From the NCBI GenBank assembly GCA_902540595.1, contig CACBNI010000006.1:1-64000 (forward strand): a DNA stretch of 64,000 bases, written 5' to 3'. The stretch is from an uncultured Pelagibacteraceae bacterium (GTDB taxonomy: Bacteria > Pseudomonadota > Alphaproteobacteria > Pelagibacterales > Pelagibacteraceae). A model generated the notes under the pieces. The model saw only the letters and a list, made by a program, of their open reading frames with translations. It ran no database searches and had not been told where the DNA came from. Below are positions 1-9,441 of this stretch, piece after piece. Position 1 is the stretch's first letter, and each line of letters opens with the position of its first letter. A program made the translations under genes and the position numbers.

Positions 1-311
1 TCTTTTTTGTTTCTTTCTTTTTTTGGAATAGCTTTATTAGGATTATTACCATTTGCTGGCATTGGCATTAGTTCATTTTCTCCTAATAATCTTGCAACTC
101 TAGTTGTTGGTTTTGCACCTTGACCTAACCAGTATTTAATTCTTTCAGCCTCAAGACCCACTCTCTCTTTTTTCTCTTTAGGCAAAAGAGGATTAAAAAA
201 TCCAACTTTCTCAATAAATCTTCCATCTCTTGCAAAACGACTGTCTGCTACCACAACTTTATAGACTGGACGCTTTTTTGTTCCTCCCCTTGATAATCTA
301 AGTTTTAACAT
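1..311 (-). CDS. rpsP: 30S ribosomal protein S16, 3' end outside window
   Basis: The minus-strand frame from the ATG at 311 reads [20 protein letters not shown], the conserved start of ribosomal protein S16, and continues through [20 protein letters not shown]. It stays open to position 1, where it becomes Lys-rich ([10 protein letters not shown]), so the C-terminus lies outside the window. S16 is a small-subunit assembly protein. It lies 13 nt downstream of ffh in the same orientation, the usual ffh-rpsP order of proteobacteria. The identification is firm; only the end is missing. Confidence 0.95.
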   Translation of the reverse strand, partial: MLKLRLSRGGTKKRPVYKVVVADSRFARDGRFIEKVGFFNPLLPKEKKERVGLEAERIKYWLGQGAKPTTRVARLLGENELMPMPANGNNPNKAIPKKERNKK

Positions 312-324
312 ATTTTCTCCTTTT

Positions 325-1683
325 TTATTTTAATTGATTGAATAGCTCTGGAGGTATTCCTTTATCAGTCATACCCTTCATATTTCCTTTAGACATCTTT
401 TTCATCATTTCAGACATCATTTTAAATTGTTTTAACAACTTATTGATAGTGACTGGATTGGTGCCAGAGCCATTAGCAATTCTTTTTTTTCTTGAACCAT
501 CAATTATTTTTGGGTTCTCTCTCTCTTTTTTTGTCATAGACAAAATAATAGCTTCATTTGTAGTTATAATACTTTCGTCAATTCCAGCTGAATCCATTTG
601 AGATTTAATTTTTGAAACTCCAGGCATAAATGACATTATTCCTTCAATGCCTCCCATTTTTTTCATTTGTCTTAGTTGGGCTAAATAATCTTGCATTGAA
701 AACTGACCTTTTTTTAAATTTTCTTCAGCTTTTTTAATATTTTCTTCACCAAGATCTTGAGCAGCTTTTTCAACAAGAGAAACAATATCTCCCATGCCAA
801 GAATTCTGTTAGCTATTCTGTCGGGATGAAAAACTTCGAGATTATCAATTTTTTCTCCTATTCCTAAGAACTTAATTGGAACATTTGAAACATATTTCAT
901 ACTTACAGCAGCACCACCTCTAGCATCACCATCAGCTCTTGTTAAAATAATTCCAGATAAATTGACTGTATTTTTAAACTCTTTTGCAACTGATGCTGCA
1001 ACTTGACCTGTTAAAGAATCTGCAACTAAGAAAGTCTCTGTTGGATTTATTACACGTTCAATTTGTTTAATTTCACTCATCATCTGTAAGTCAATTTGAG
1101 TTCTTCCAGCAGTGTCAAAAAGAACTATTTCTGCACCATTTAGATTGGCAGCACTAATAGCTCTTCTGCATATATCAGCTGGCTGTTGTCCTTCAATAAT
1201 TGGTAAAGTTAAAATGTTATTTTGTTCACCTAAAGATCTAAGTTGCTCTTGAGCGGCTGGTCTGTAAATATCCAAGCTGACCATCATGACTTTTTTCTTT
1301 TTCGTATTCTCTAAATACTTGGCAAGTTTTGCAGTAGTTGTAGTTTTACCTGAACCTTGCAGACCTACCATCATCATTGGAACAGGCGGTACCGCATTAA
1401 GATTTATATCGCTATTTGACTCTCCCAACAAATTAACAAGTTCATCATAAACAATTTTGACAACCATATCCCCTGGAGAGGTTGATCTAATAATTTCTTG
1501 TCCCAATGCTTTTGGCTTAACTTTTTCGATAAAGTCTTTAGCAACCTCTAAAGATACATCAGCTTCTAAAAGAGCTTGTCTTATTCCTCTTAAACCCTCA
1601 TCTACTTGAGCTTCATCAAGAGAAGGAGATTTTTTTAAAGAAGAAAAAATTTCTTCAAATTTATTTGTTAAATTTTCAAACAT
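325..1683 (-). CDS. ffh: Signal recognition particle protein Ffh (SRP54)
   Basis: SRP GTPase that, with the SRP RNA, binds signal sequences and delivers ribosomes to FtsY at the inner membrane. The 452 aa show the N-domain helices (residues 1-90), P-loop [13 protein letters not shown] (about 108-120), DTAGRTQID, the [10 protein letters not shown] motif, and a C-terminal M domain rich in methionines ([17 protein letters not shown] near the end). Length is normal for the family. It lies upstream of rpsP, and its receptor gene ftsY is 1 kb away on the other strand. The ATG at 1683 sits 23 nt from a block of hairpins that may form its leader. Confidence 0.97.
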   Translation of the reverse strand: MFENLTNKFEEIFSSLKKSPSLDEAQVDEGLRGIRQALLEADVSLEVAKDFIEKVKPKALGQEIIRSTSPGDMVVKIVYDELVNLLGESNSDINLNAVPPVPMMMVGLQGSGKTTTTAKLAKYLENTKKKKVMMVSLDIYRPAAQEQLRSLGEQNNILTLPIIEGQQPADICRRAISAANLNGAEIVLFDTAGRTQIDLQMMSEIKQIERVINPTETFLVADSLTGQVAASVAKEFKNTVNLSGIILTRADGDARGGAAVSMKYVSNVPIKFLGIGEKIDNLEVFHPDRIANRILGMGDIVSLVEKAAQDLGEENIKKAEENLKKGQFSMQDYLAQLRQMKKMGGIEGIMSFMPGVSKIKSQMDSAGIDESIITTNEAIILSMTKKERENPKIIDGSRKKRIANGSGTNPVTINKLLKQFKMMSEMMKKMSKGNMKGMTDKGIPPELFNQLK

Positions 1684-1706
1684 ATTTTTTCACACAGCAG
1701 TAATCT

Positions 1707-1810
1707 CACTAGTGGGCGAAGCCTCGCTGACTAGTGTCGATCTCTTTGTTTCCAAAGACACCGCAAAGTTAATGTTTTTGCGGAAACGGCAACAACCTAT
1801 AATAGAGGTT
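1707..1810 (-). ncRNA. Hairpin-rich intergenic block, candidate structured RNA or ffh leader
   Basis: Four inverted repeats follow one another in the ffh/dapF gap: CACTAGT/ACTAGTG (1707-1713 with 1730-1736, enclosing GCGA/TCGC), TCTTTG/CAAAGA (1743-1748 with 1753-1758), CCGCAAA/TTTGCGG (1761-1767 with 1777-1783) and AACCT/AGGTT (1794-1798 with 1806-1810). Read on the minus strand the second hairpin closes with a GAAA tetraloop, which favours transcription toward ffh, 23 nt away. I looked for the 4.5S RNA core (GGTCAGG...GGAAGG..AGCAGCC) and did not find it. I cannot assign a known family. The 1794-1810 part also contains a TATAAT that may be the dapF -10, so its role is ambiguous. Confidence 0.4.
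1798..1803 (+). promoter_or_regulatory. Candidate -10 element of the dapF-ftsY operon
   Basis: A perfect TATAAT lies 40 nt before the dapF ATG at 1844. No convincing -35 stands at the 16-18 bp distance, so the call rests on the -10 alone in AT-rich DNA. Confidence 0.3.
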
Positions 1811-1843
1811 CAAAAAGTCAATAAATAAGTTAAATATCTATAT

Positions 1844-2668
1844 ATGGATATCAAAGCGTTTAAAATGGATGGTTTAGGTAATGATTTTGTCATTATAGAT
1901 AATAGGCAAAAAATTACTAATTTGAGCAAAGAGCAAATTATTAAAATTTGCGATAGAGAATTTATAGGTTGTGATCAATTAATATTGATAAATAAAAACG
2001 AGACTTCAGATGCATCTTTAGAATTTTATAATTCTGATGGTGGAACTTCTGGAGCATGTGGAAACGGAACAAGATGTGTTGCAGATTTATTATCAAAAGA
2101 AAATAATAAATCGTTAATTACTTTAACCACACAATCTGGAGATTTAAAATCAGAGATATTGGGAAACAGGCTAGTTTCTACAGAAATTGGAAAAGGTAAA
2201 ACAGAGTGGAACGAAATTCCCCTCTCTAAAAAACTAGACACCAATAACCTTAATATCAAAATATCGGATTTAGATAATAATAATTATACGGGAGGAGCGG
2301 CTGTAAACGTTGGAAATCCCCACGTAATTTTTTTTGTTGATAATAACGAAAATTTTGAAATAAAAAAAATTGGACCAGAAATTGAGCACCATCCTTTGTT
2401 TCCAGAAAGATGCAATGTCACTTTAGCAACAGTTGTTAATAAGGAATTAATAAAAGTTAAAGTTTGGGAGAGAGGAGCTGGTCTTACTAAGGCTTGCGGT
2501 ACAGCAGCGTGTGCTACTGCATTTGCTGCAATGAAAAATGGACTTTCAAGTAATGAGGTGGATATAGAGTTTTCTACAGGTAAATTATTAATTTTTATTG
2601 ATGAAAATAATAGTATTCACATGAAAGGACCTGTCTCAGACATTAAAGAAATTAATATAAAAATTTAA
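1844..2668 (+). CDS. dapF: Diaminopimelate epimerase
   Basis: Cofactor-independent racemase converting LL- to meso-diaminopimelate for peptidoglycan and lysine. The 274 aa carry both catalytic cysteine motifs, GACGNGTRC (Cys72) and KACGTAACAT (Cys218), plus the FKMDGLGNDFVIID start and the GNPH motif. Size is normal. The stop overlaps the ftsY ATG by one base, so the two are co-translated. Many alphaproteobacteria place a MiaB/MtaB-type gene between dapF and ftsY; here none is present. Confidence 0.96.
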   Translation: MDIKAFKMDGLGNDFVIIDNRQKITNLSKEQIIKICDREFIGCDQLILINKNETSDASLEFYNSDGGTSGACGNGTRCVADLLSKENNKSLITLTTQSGDLKSEILGNRLVSTEIGKGKTEWNEIPLSKKLDTNNLNIKISDLDNNNYTGGAAVNVGNPHVIFFVDNNENFEIKKIGPEIEHHPLFPERCNVTLATVVNKELIKVKVWERGAGLTKACGTAACATAFAAMKNGLSSNEVDIEFSTGKLLIFIDENNSIHMKGPVSDIKEINIKI

Positions 2669-3585
2669 TGGGAATTTTTGATAAATTTAAATCTGGTTTT
2701 AAAAAAAGTGCATCCGCATTTACTTCAGGGCTAAAGAATATTGTAATAAAAAAAGAAATAGACGACAAAACATTAGATAAAATTGAAGATTATTTAATTC
2801 AATCAGATGTTGGCACAACCGCAGCGTCAGAAATTAGAGAAATTATCTCAAAAACTAAAATTGATCCAAACAAAGACACTGCAGAGGAAATAAATAAAAT
2901 TTTAAAAGATTATATAATTGAGTTAATGAAACCTTTAGAAAGTTTCGATTTTTTTAAAAAAAAAGAAAAACTATATGCTACTCTAGTGTCCGGTGTTAAC
3001 GGAGTTGGTAAAACAACTACAATAGGAAAAATAAGTAAAATATTAAAAGGTAACGGAAATAAAGTTATGCTTGCTGCATCAGATACATTTAGAGCAGCAG
3101 CAATTGAACAACTGGAAAATTGGGCAAAAAAAGTTGATGTTTCTCTTACAAAATCATCACAAGGATCCGATCCAGCATCTGTTGCTTATAAAGCTATCGA
3201 AGATGCAATAAATAACCAATTTGATCAAGTTTTGATAGATACAGCTGGAAGATTGCAAAACAAAAAAAATTTAATGGAGGAATATAAAAAAATTGCAAAC
3301 GTAACTAAAAAAATCGACTCTGAGGCTCCTCATGATGTAATTTTAGTTTTAGATGCTACTTCTGGACAAAATGTACTCAATCAAGTTGAGGAGTTTAATA
3401 AAATTATCCCTATTACTGGACTAATAATGACAAAATTAGACGGAACAGCTAAAGGAGGAATTCTTTTAGCGGTTGCTAAAAAATATAAACTGCCAATAGT
3501 TGCTCTTGGTTTAGGTGAAAAAGAAGATGATCTGCAAGTTTTTGAGGCAGAAAAGTTTGCTGATGCCTTTACACAGATTAATTAA
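2668..3585 (+). CDS. ftsY: SRP receptor FtsY
   Basis: Membrane-associated SRP GTPase that docks Ffh-ribosome complexes. At 305 aa it is essentially only the NG domain, with a short basic N-terminus in place of the long acidic A domain of E. coli. Motifs: GVNGVGKTTTIGK (about 109-121), DTAGR, and TKLDGTAKGG near residue 255. It overlaps dapF by 1 nt and its 3' end overlaps the convergent gene at 3578 by 8 nt. Confidence 0.96.
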   Translation: MGIFDKFKSGFKKSASAFTSGLKNIVIKKEIDDKTLDKIEDYLIQSDVGTTAASEIREIISKTKIDPNKDTAEEINKILKDYIIELMKPLESFDFFKKKEKLYATLVSGVNGVGKTTTIGKISKILKGNGNKVMLAASDTFRAAAIEQLENWAKKVDVSLTKSSQGSDPASVAYKAIEDAINNQFDQVLIDTAGRLQNKKNLMEEYKKIANVTKKIDSEAPHDVILVLDATSGQNVLNQVEEFNKIIPITGLIMTKLDGTAKGGILLAVAKKYKLPIVALGLGEKEDDLQVFEAEKFADAFTQIN

Positions 3586-4141
3586 TTAAAGTGCTTGAAA
3601 TCAAAGGTTTATAAAAGCTACATTTATAATTGTCTTTAAAATCATAATGATCACAGTCTTTTGCAATTGAAGATATAATAAAGTCGAACTTTCCATTAAC
3701 CGGATAAACCTCTAATTTTTTTTCTGTAATATCAAATTTGAAATTAGCTCTTAAGCTTTTAACGGCACTAATCATAACAAGTGTTTTATTATCTTTTAAT
3801 AAATAGTATGCAAAATCATCAGGAAAGACTGGAAAATCATATTCCTGCAAAAAATATTTAGCTCTTCTTGGAAACCATTCGTAAGATATTAAAGGTGATG
3901 AACTTTTTGTTTCATAATCATATATATAGAGGTCTTTAGGATAATCGTTTATGTAGTTATTATTTTCCCCTCGTGCCAAAATAGCTTTTTCACGTGTTTT
4001 AAAATATAAGGCAAAGTTTTCATCATGTGAATTCATTTGATCTATGTGAAATAAATTATCTACCGAAGATAAGTTTTCCTTTGCAAAGCTAAAGTTTCCA
4101 AATGAAAGTAGTATAAAAATAAATAAATATAATTTTTTCAT
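3578..4141 (-). CDS. Secreted protein of unknown function
   Basis: 187 aa starting with a clear Sec signal peptide (MKKLYLFIFILLSFGNFSFA, cleavage after about residue 20). The mature part is mixed alpha/beta, with no recognised domain and three Cys near the C-terminus (DCDHYDFKDNYKCSFY), compatible with a disulfide in the periplasm. Its 3' end overlaps that of the convergent ftsY. I do not recognise the family. Confidence 0.75.
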   Translation of the reverse strand: MKKLYLFIFILLSFGNFSFAKENLSSVDNLFHIDQMNSHDENFALYFKTREKAILARGENNNYINDYPKDLYIYDYETKSSSPLISYEWFPRRAKYFLQEYDFPVFPDDFAYYLLKDNKTLVMISAVKSLRANFKFDITEKKLEVYPVNGKFDFIISSIAKDCDHYDFKDNYKCSFYKPLISSTLIN

Positions 4142-4191
4142 CCTTAAGTCATTAAAATAAAAGTTTGGATTATATTTGTTAAGAATGTGGC

Positions 4192-4983
4192 TTAATTTAA
4201 TCGTTTTAAAAAATCATTTAACATAGAAACTAAGTTAGAGTCATACTCCATCATATGGTCGTCATCCTTTGTAAAATATGAATATTTTGGATTATTTGCC
4301 AAATCAAATATTTTTTTTCCCATCCAGAAAGGAACTATTTTGTCTGCTTCACCATGCATTACCAAAACTGGGATATTAATACTTTTGATTTTTTTCTGGT
4401 TCTCGTATTTATCTTTTAAAAGTAGGCCAACAGGGATGTAGGGATAAAAGTTCTTTGCAGCTTCTACCATAGAGGTAAAAGGTGTCTCTAGTATCAATCC
4501 TGCAAAATTCCCTTTTTGAGCAATCTCAGTTGCTATTCCGGTTCCAAGCGACTCCCCAAAAATAATAATATTATTTTCATCTACACCATTATTTTTTAGC
4601 CACTCCAATGCACTTTTTCCATCAATATAAAGGTTGTTTTCAGTGGGGTTACCATCATTTCCACTAAAACCTCTCCAAGCAATAATTAAAAAATTTACAT
4701 TTAAATCATTAAAATGATTTAATTTATTTATTCTGTTCTCAAGATTTCCTGCATTACCATGAAAAAAGAGAATTGTTTTGTTATTTTCTAGATTCTTTTT
4801 ATGAAACCAGCCTAAAAGATTTATGTTGTCGCTTGTTCTAATTTTTACTTTCTCAATCTCAACTTCTAATTTTTCGCCATAATAATTATTTTCATTTGGG
4901 TGATACATTAGATTTCTCTGGAATATGAAAAGTAAAATCAAAATCGAAAAGTAAACAACTAAAATTCCAATTATTATTTCCAT
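4192..4983 (-). CDS. Membrane-anchored alpha/beta hydrolase
   Basis: 263 aa: an N-terminal membrane segment (about residues 1-22) followed by an alpha/beta-hydrolase domain with oxyanion region FFHGNAGN (74-81), nucleophile elbow GESLG (Ser145), acid in HGEADKIVP and His in DDDHMMEY. This resembles the Bem46/ABHD12-17 group of serine hydrolases; the substrate is unknown. I chose the ATG at 4983 because an AGGAG lies 8 nt upstream and the protein then begins with the membrane helix. The longer frame from 5010 would overlap the upstream transporter gene. Confidence 0.85.
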   Translation of the reverse strand: MEIIIGILVVYFSILILLFIFQRNLMYHPNENNYYGEKLEVEIEKVKIRTSDNINLLGWFHKKNLENNKTILFFHGNAGNLENRINKLNHFNDLNVNFLIIAWRGFSGNDGNPTENNLYIDGKSALEWLKNNGVDENNIIIFGESLGTGIATEIAQKGNFAGLILETPFTSMVEAAKNFYPYIPVGLLLKDKYENQKKIKSINIPVLVMHGEADKIVPFWMGKKIFDLANNPKYSYFTKDDDHMMEYDSNLVSMLNDFLKRLN

Positions 4984-4993
4984 AAATATACTC

Positions 4994-5899
4994 CTACGGC
5001 TTATTCTCATAATTTTTTCTAGCTAAGTAAACTCCTAAGAATACCAAAGCTGTACCTAAATAATGATACGATTCTAATTTTTCATCAAATATTAAATAAC
5101 CGTAAATTGCTCCATAAATTGTAAAAACATAAAGTGTGAAACCGGTTAAAGACGCACCAAGATTTTTTTGAGCCTGTGTGTAAAGAGTAAATGCGATTAT
5201 CCCAGGAAAGATAGCTGCAAATAATGCCCATAAATAAAATTCTTGATTAAAAACGGTTCTTGCTACAAATATTTCCTCAGCAATATAGAAAGGTAATAAA
5301 CTTAGTGCTCCAAAAAAAGATACTAAAGTAAACCTTTGAAGAAGTGATAATTCAGATTTCCAATAAAATAGATAAATTGAATATAATGCCCAACCTATAG
5401 CTGCACCAAGCATCCACAGATCACCAATAGTAAAATTTAAATTAACTAGTAAATCTAAATCTCCTTTAATAATAATCGTAAACACACCTATTAAGCATGC
5501 AAACAGTCCAGTTATTTTAAATAAGTTTATTTTTTCATGAAAGAAAATTGCTGAAATCAAAATTATAAAAATTGGGGAAGAAGTATAAATAATTCCCATA
5601 TTAGTAACTGTTGTTGTTTGTCCAGCTAAAAATGGGAACGCTCCACATACACCGCACCCCATAGCACCAAGAAAAAATAATTTTTTAAATTCTTTTTTGA
5701 TAATTGGATAATTTTTTTTTAAAGAAAAATATGTAAAAGGTAAAAGAATTATAAAAACAAAAGTCCACCTCCAAAATGCTAAAGAAATTGGTGGAACAAA
5801 ATCAACACCTCCTCTCGCAACTATTAAATTTGAAGCCATAAAAATAGGTTGAATAAACAGTAAAGAGAAAGCTAAAAAATTGTTTTTTTGTTTAGGCAA
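4994..5899 (-). CDS. EamA/DMT-family transporter
   Basis: 301 aa, about ten transmembrane helices in two EamA halves. The first half contains the typical SLAFWRWTF stretch, and the second ends in LGTALVFLGVYLARK. Such proteins export or exchange small metabolites; the substrate cannot be read from sequence. It follows the 58-codon membrane protein gene by 16 nt and precedes the hydrolase gene on the same strand. Confidence 0.9.
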   Translation of the reverse strand: MPKQKNNFLAFSLLFIQPIFMASNLIVARGGVDFVPPISLAFWRWTFVFIILLPFTYFSLKKNYPIIKKEFKKLFFLGAMGCGVCGAFPFLAGQTTTVTNMGIIYTSSPIFIILISAIFFHEKINLFKITGLFACLIGVFTIIIKGDLDLLVNLNFTIGDLWMLGAAIGWALYSIYLFYWKSELSLLQRFTLVSFFGALSLLPFYIAEEIFVARTVFNQEFYLWALFAAIFPGIIAFTLYTQAQKNLGASLTGFTLYVFTIYGAIYGYLIFDEKLESYHYLGTALVFLGVYLARKNYENKP

Positions 5900-5915
5900 T
5901 TTTCTATTTAAAAAA

Positions 5916-6092
5916 TTATTTCTTGTCGAAGAACGCTTCGTAGACCAACATAAATATTGCTATGGCCATTAAGATATAAACAGGGAGTACATCAAAAAAA
6001 CTGATCATTGTCGATCTTGTTAATGTTGTTGCAAGACCAATTAAAAATACTAGTGCCAGCAATGTTCCCAGAAATGTTGTAAATTTAGTCAT
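5916..6092 (-). CDS. Small two-helix membrane protein
   Basis: A 58-aa frame from the ATG at 6092 (MTKFTTFLGTLLALVFLIGL...) encodes two hydrophobic segments, about residues 6-22 and 36-51, and ends YEAFFDKK. It fills the gap between the amidase stop (1 nt away) and the transporter start, on the same strand, which supports a real gene. No family recognised. Confidence 0.6.
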   Translation of the reverse strand: MTKFTTFLGTLLALVFLIGLATTLTRSTMISFFDVLPVYILMAIAIFMLVYEAFFDKK

Positions 6093-6093
6093 T

Positions 6094-7422
6094 TTATTTA
6101 TTACATTCCTTTTCTAACCATTTAGCAATACCTAAAAATCTATGATCATCAAATCTTGCACCGATTAACTGAACTCCTAATGGCATATTGCTTTCTCCTT
6201 GAAGTAAAGGAAGTGATATGCATGGGGTTCCCATATATGACCAAACTTTATTAAATTCAGCAGTTCCAGTACTTTTCAACCCTTTGGGAGCAACGCCAGG
6301 ACTTGATGGCGATAACACTCCATGATAATCCTCAAAAACTTCCTGATAAGAGTCATAGCTTCTTTTCATAAAATCAATAGCTTCAGCATATTCTTTAGCT
6401 GAATGTTTATTTCCTTTGGAAATTGCATCTTGCATATATTTAGATAATTTTTTTCTATATTTTTGATAATAAAGCGCAAAGTTATTCGCTAAATCTGTTT
6501 CATGGATAATCTGGTGGTACTTGTGAATATCTTTAAAGTAAGACGGTGTGTCAAAAACCTCAATATTATTTTTAAATGATTTTATAAAATATTCAAAAGC
6601 TTCTCTTGATTTTTTTTCAATGAGTTTCCAACTTTCAGTTTTATAAAAAATAAATTTTGGATCAAATATTGGTCCTTTTTTTGTTTCCTCTAACATGTGT
6701 TCAGTTGAATAATGAACTGTAGCAGCGTCATAATTATCTTTTTTAATTAAAACTTTTGCAAGAAGGGCCACATCTTCAACTGATCTGCCAAACATACCAA
6801 TATGATCCAGCTTATCTGACGTTTTAAGAACACCGTTTCTAGAAATCAATCCATAGGTAGGTTTATATCCAACTACACCACAATAAGATGCGGGTCTTAT
6901 CACTGATCCGCCTGTTTGCGATCCTATTGATAAAGGTGCCATAAAAGAAGCTACTGATGCAGCAGATCCACTAGATGATCCTCCTGGTGTTCTAGAGTGA
7001 TCATGGGGATTTGTAGTTTTAGATGGTCCAAGATACGCTAACTCTGATGTTGCTGTTTTTCCCATTATAATTGCGCCAGATGCAAGCAAAAGATCTACTA
7101 TTTCAGCGTTTTGAGAATAAGATTTACCTTTTCTGATTGATGTTCCACATTCAGTTGGCATGTCTACAGTTCCTATAATATCTTTTAGGGCTACTGGTAC
7201 TCCATGCAGGGGTCCCAAAGGTTTACCAGAACGTCTATAATCATCTGCCTCGGCTGCTTTTTCTAGTAGAAGTTTTTTGTCGAAGTGTACCCATGCTTTA
7301 ACATCTTTTTCAAATTTTTTTATTCTCTCAATATATTTTTCACAAATTTCAACAGACGTTAATTGTGAGTCTTTTATTTTCGCAGCAAGTTCCTCAACTT
7401 TTAACGAAAATATATCTATCAT
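6094..7422 (-). CDS. Amidase-signature family hydrolase
   Basis: 442 aa with the full amidase signature: Lys80 in HGVPVALKD, cis-Ser149 in PGGSSSGSAA and nucleophile Ser173 in GSQTGGSVIRP. It is GatA-like in fold but stands without gatB/gatC and lies directly after the TRAP transporter genes (6 nt gap), so hydrolysis of an imported amide or acylated small molecule is more likely than tRNA amidation. Substrate unknown. Confidence 0.9.
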   Translation of the reverse strand: MIDIFSLKVEELAAKIKDSQLTSVEICEKYIERIKKFEKDVKAWVHFDKKLLLEKAAEADDYRRSGKPLGPLHGVPVALKDIIGTVDMPTECGTSIRKGKSYSQNAEIVDLLLASGAIIMGKTATSELAYLGPSKTTNPHDHSRTPGGSSSGSAASVASFMAPLSIGSQTGGSVIRPASYCGVVGYKPTYGLISRNGVLKTSDKLDHIGMFGRSVEDVALLAKVLIKKDNYDAATVHYSTEHMLEETKKGPIFDPKFIFYKTESWKLIEKKSREAFEYFIKSFKNNIEVFDTPSYFKDIHKYHQIIHETDLANNFALYYQKYRKKLSKYMQDAISKGNKHSAKEYAEAIDFMKRSYDSYQEVFEDYHGVLSPSSPGVAPKGLKSTGTAEFNKVWSYMGTPCISLPLLQGESNMPLGVQLIGARFDDHRFLGIAKWLEKECNK

Positions 7423-7428
7423 TTTATT

Positions 7429-8790
7429 TTATTGAGCAAATAATGTTTCTGGTAACCATAAAGCTATCGCAGGAAACATATACATTAAAAACATTGCAAA
7501 AATTACAATTCCTAAGAATGGCATAATTCCTCTGAATATTTCCATAAGTTCAACATTTGTTTTTTGAACTCCTTTTAAATAATAGGCGGACATCGCCATG
7601 GGGGGAGTTAAGAAAGATGTTTGCAAATTTAAAGCTATTAACATTGCAAAGAAATATGGATTAACCCCAAAAATTTCTAATAATGGTAAAAATATTGGAA
7701 CAAAAATAATTAAGATCTCAGTCCACTCTAGTGGCCAACCTAAAAGAAAAATGATTATTTGAGTAATTACTAAAAATTGCCATGTTGAAATATTTATAGA
7801 AGTGAAAAAATGTTCAAAAACTTCGTGGCCACCTAAATAAGAAAAAACAGATGAAAAAGTCCAAGAACCAATGAATAACCACATAATCATTGCAGTTGTT
7901 TTTGCCGTTAAAAATACAGACTCTTTAAAGTTTTGCCATTTAAGAGTTTTGTAAAACCATGATAAAATAAGTGCACCAAATGCTCCTGCAGCTGCGGCTT
8001 CAGCAGGTGTGGCTATACCAGCCAAAATAGTTCCAAGCACTAACATAATTAATCCAAATAAAGGTACAAACGAAACCAACACTTCTTTTAAAATTTCTGC
8101 TCTTGGAGGTATATCCTCTGCTGGTGGTCTTGGAGCTATCGATGGGTTCAGCCAGGCTCTAAAAACTGCATATCCAATATATAAACTTGCTAATAATAAT
8201 CCTGGGAAAATAGCAGCTGCAAAAAGTCTTAGTGGAGATAATTGTGCAATTACTGAATAAACAATTAACATTATGCTTGGAGGAATTAAAATACCTAAGC
8301 ATCCACCTGAACAAATAATCCCTGATGCAAATTTTTTATCATAACCTGCTTTAACCATTGCAGGCCAAGCAAGTAATCCCATCAAAGTTACTACTGCTCC
8401 AATAATTCCTGTTGCTGTTGAAAATAATGTACATGTAATTAATGCAGCAACTGCCATCGATGCAGGCAGCCTGTGCGCCGCTAGTCGGATTGCAAAAAAT
8501 AATTTTGCTACTATCCCAGCTCTCTCAACTAAATAACCCATAAATAAAAATAAAGGAACCGCTGTGAGAACATTATTATCCATAACTGTGTATGTATTTT
8601 TTACAAATAATGAAAATATCCTGTTATCAAATAGATGTTCCATCATTGCTGGGTCATAATACGCGTAATAACCAAAACCTATACCCATCGCCATTAAGGT
8701 AAATGCAATTGGAAACCCTAAAAGTACTGCAAACAAAAATAATCCCATCATCAAGATAGCGACTTCGGGATTTGTTAGACTAAATAGCAT
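7429..8790 (-). CDS. dctM: TRAP transporter large permease (DctM family)
   Basis: 453 aa, about 12 membrane helices, with the PLFLFMGYLVERAG and LGILIPPSIMLIVY motifs of the DctM family. It is the transporting subunit of a sodium-dependent TRAP system. Its start overlaps the small permease by 11 nt and the amidase follows 6 nt downstream, so the four genes from the binding protein to the amidase look like one transcription unit. Confidence 0.94.
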   Translation of the reverse strand: MLFSLTNPEVAILMMGLFLFAVLLGFPIAFTLMAMGIGFGYYAYYDPAMMEHLFDNRIFSLFVKNTYTVMDNNVLTAVPLFLFMGYLVERAGIVAKLFFAIRLAAHRLPASMAVAALITCTLFSTATGIIGAVVTLMGLLAWPAMVKAGYDKKFASGIICSGGCLGILIPPSIMLIVYSVIAQLSPLRLFAAAIFPGLLLASLYIGYAVFRAWLNPSIAPRPPAEDIPPRAEILKEVLVSFVPLFGLIMLVLGTILAGIATPAEAAAAGAFGALILSWFYKTLKWQNFKESVFLTAKTTAMIMWLFIGSWTFSSVFSYLGGHEVFEHFFTSINISTWQFLVITQIIIFLLGWPLEWTEILIIFVPIFLPLLEIFGVNPYFFAMLIALNLQTSFLTPPMAMSAYYLKGVQKTNVELMEIFRGIMPFLGIVIFAMFLMYMFPAIALWLPETLFAQ

Positions 8791-9364
8791 TTTCTTTATC
8801 TTCCTCTTGAGATTTTCTCATTAAAATTTCTTCTGTCTCTTGGGCCACAACCATTCTTGAAGGCCACTTACCTTCTTGGATACAAATCACAGACCTAAAA
8901 ACTTCACTGATACCTTGAATAATTAACAAAATACCCGCAGCAGGTATTAATGACTTAACCATATAAATTTGTATTTGAGCAGGACTACTCCAACTAGTTT
9001 CTTTTATTTTCCATGCTAATGCAGCATACTCATATCCATAAAACGCCAAAGCTACTACGCCCGGAAAAAAGAAAATAAAGTATAATACAAAATCTATCCA
9101 AGCTTGTGTTCTTGGTTTGAATAATCTGTAAATAACATCACCTCTTACATGTGCTTCTGTGGCTAAACAATAAGCACCAGACATCATAAGGATAGCTCCA
9201 TACATCTGCATGCTAAAATCAAAATTCCATAAAGTTGGTTTATTAAAAACATAGGCCATTATGACCTCATATACTGTTCCACCCATTAAAATAACAATAC
9301 ACCAAGAAAAAGCTTTGCCCATTGAAGTGCTCAAAGCATCAGCAAATTTAATGAATGATCTCAT
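8780..9364 (-). CDS. dctQ: TRAP transporter small permease (DctQ family)
   Basis: 194 aa with four membrane segments and the family pattern GAYCLATEAHVRGDVIYR (about residues 62-79). The C-terminal tail is acidic (QEEDKENAI). It pairs with the large permease downstream (11 nt overlap). It is separated from the binding-protein gene by a strong hairpin, so it is probably expressed below the level of the binding protein. Confidence 0.92.
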   Translation of the reverse strand: MRSFIKFADALSTSMGKAFSWCIVILMGGTVYEVIMAYVFNKPTLWNFDFSMQMYGAILMMSGAYCLATEAHVRGDVIYRLFKPRTQAWIDFVLYFIFFFPGVVALAFYGYEYAALAWKIKETSWSSPAQIQIYMVKSLIPAAGILLIIQGISEVFRSVICIQEGKWPSRMVVAQETEEILMRKSQEEDKENAI

Positions 9365-9394
9365 CGTGTATGAATATATTAAATTTAACTAAAA

Positions 9395-9423
9395 AAAAAG
9401 GGGGTTTTTAAAACCCCCTTTTT
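9395..9423 (-). terminator. Strong hairpin between TRAP binding protein and permease genes
   Basis: AAAAAGGGGG at 9395-9404 pairs with CCCCCTTTTT at 9414-9423, with TTTTT/AAAA between them that extends the stem. Downstream of the binding-protein stop (9442) on the minus strand this is a rho-independent terminator or mRNA stabiliser, a common way to give the binding protein excess over the permeases. Confidence 0.8.
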
Positions 9424-9441
9424 AAATTTGTTAAAAGTTAA

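Noticed and set aside
1684..1843. SRP 4.5S RNA next to ffh.
   Set aside because: The conserved GGTCAGG and GGAAGG..AGCAGCC core is not present on either strand, so I list it only as an unassigned structured region.
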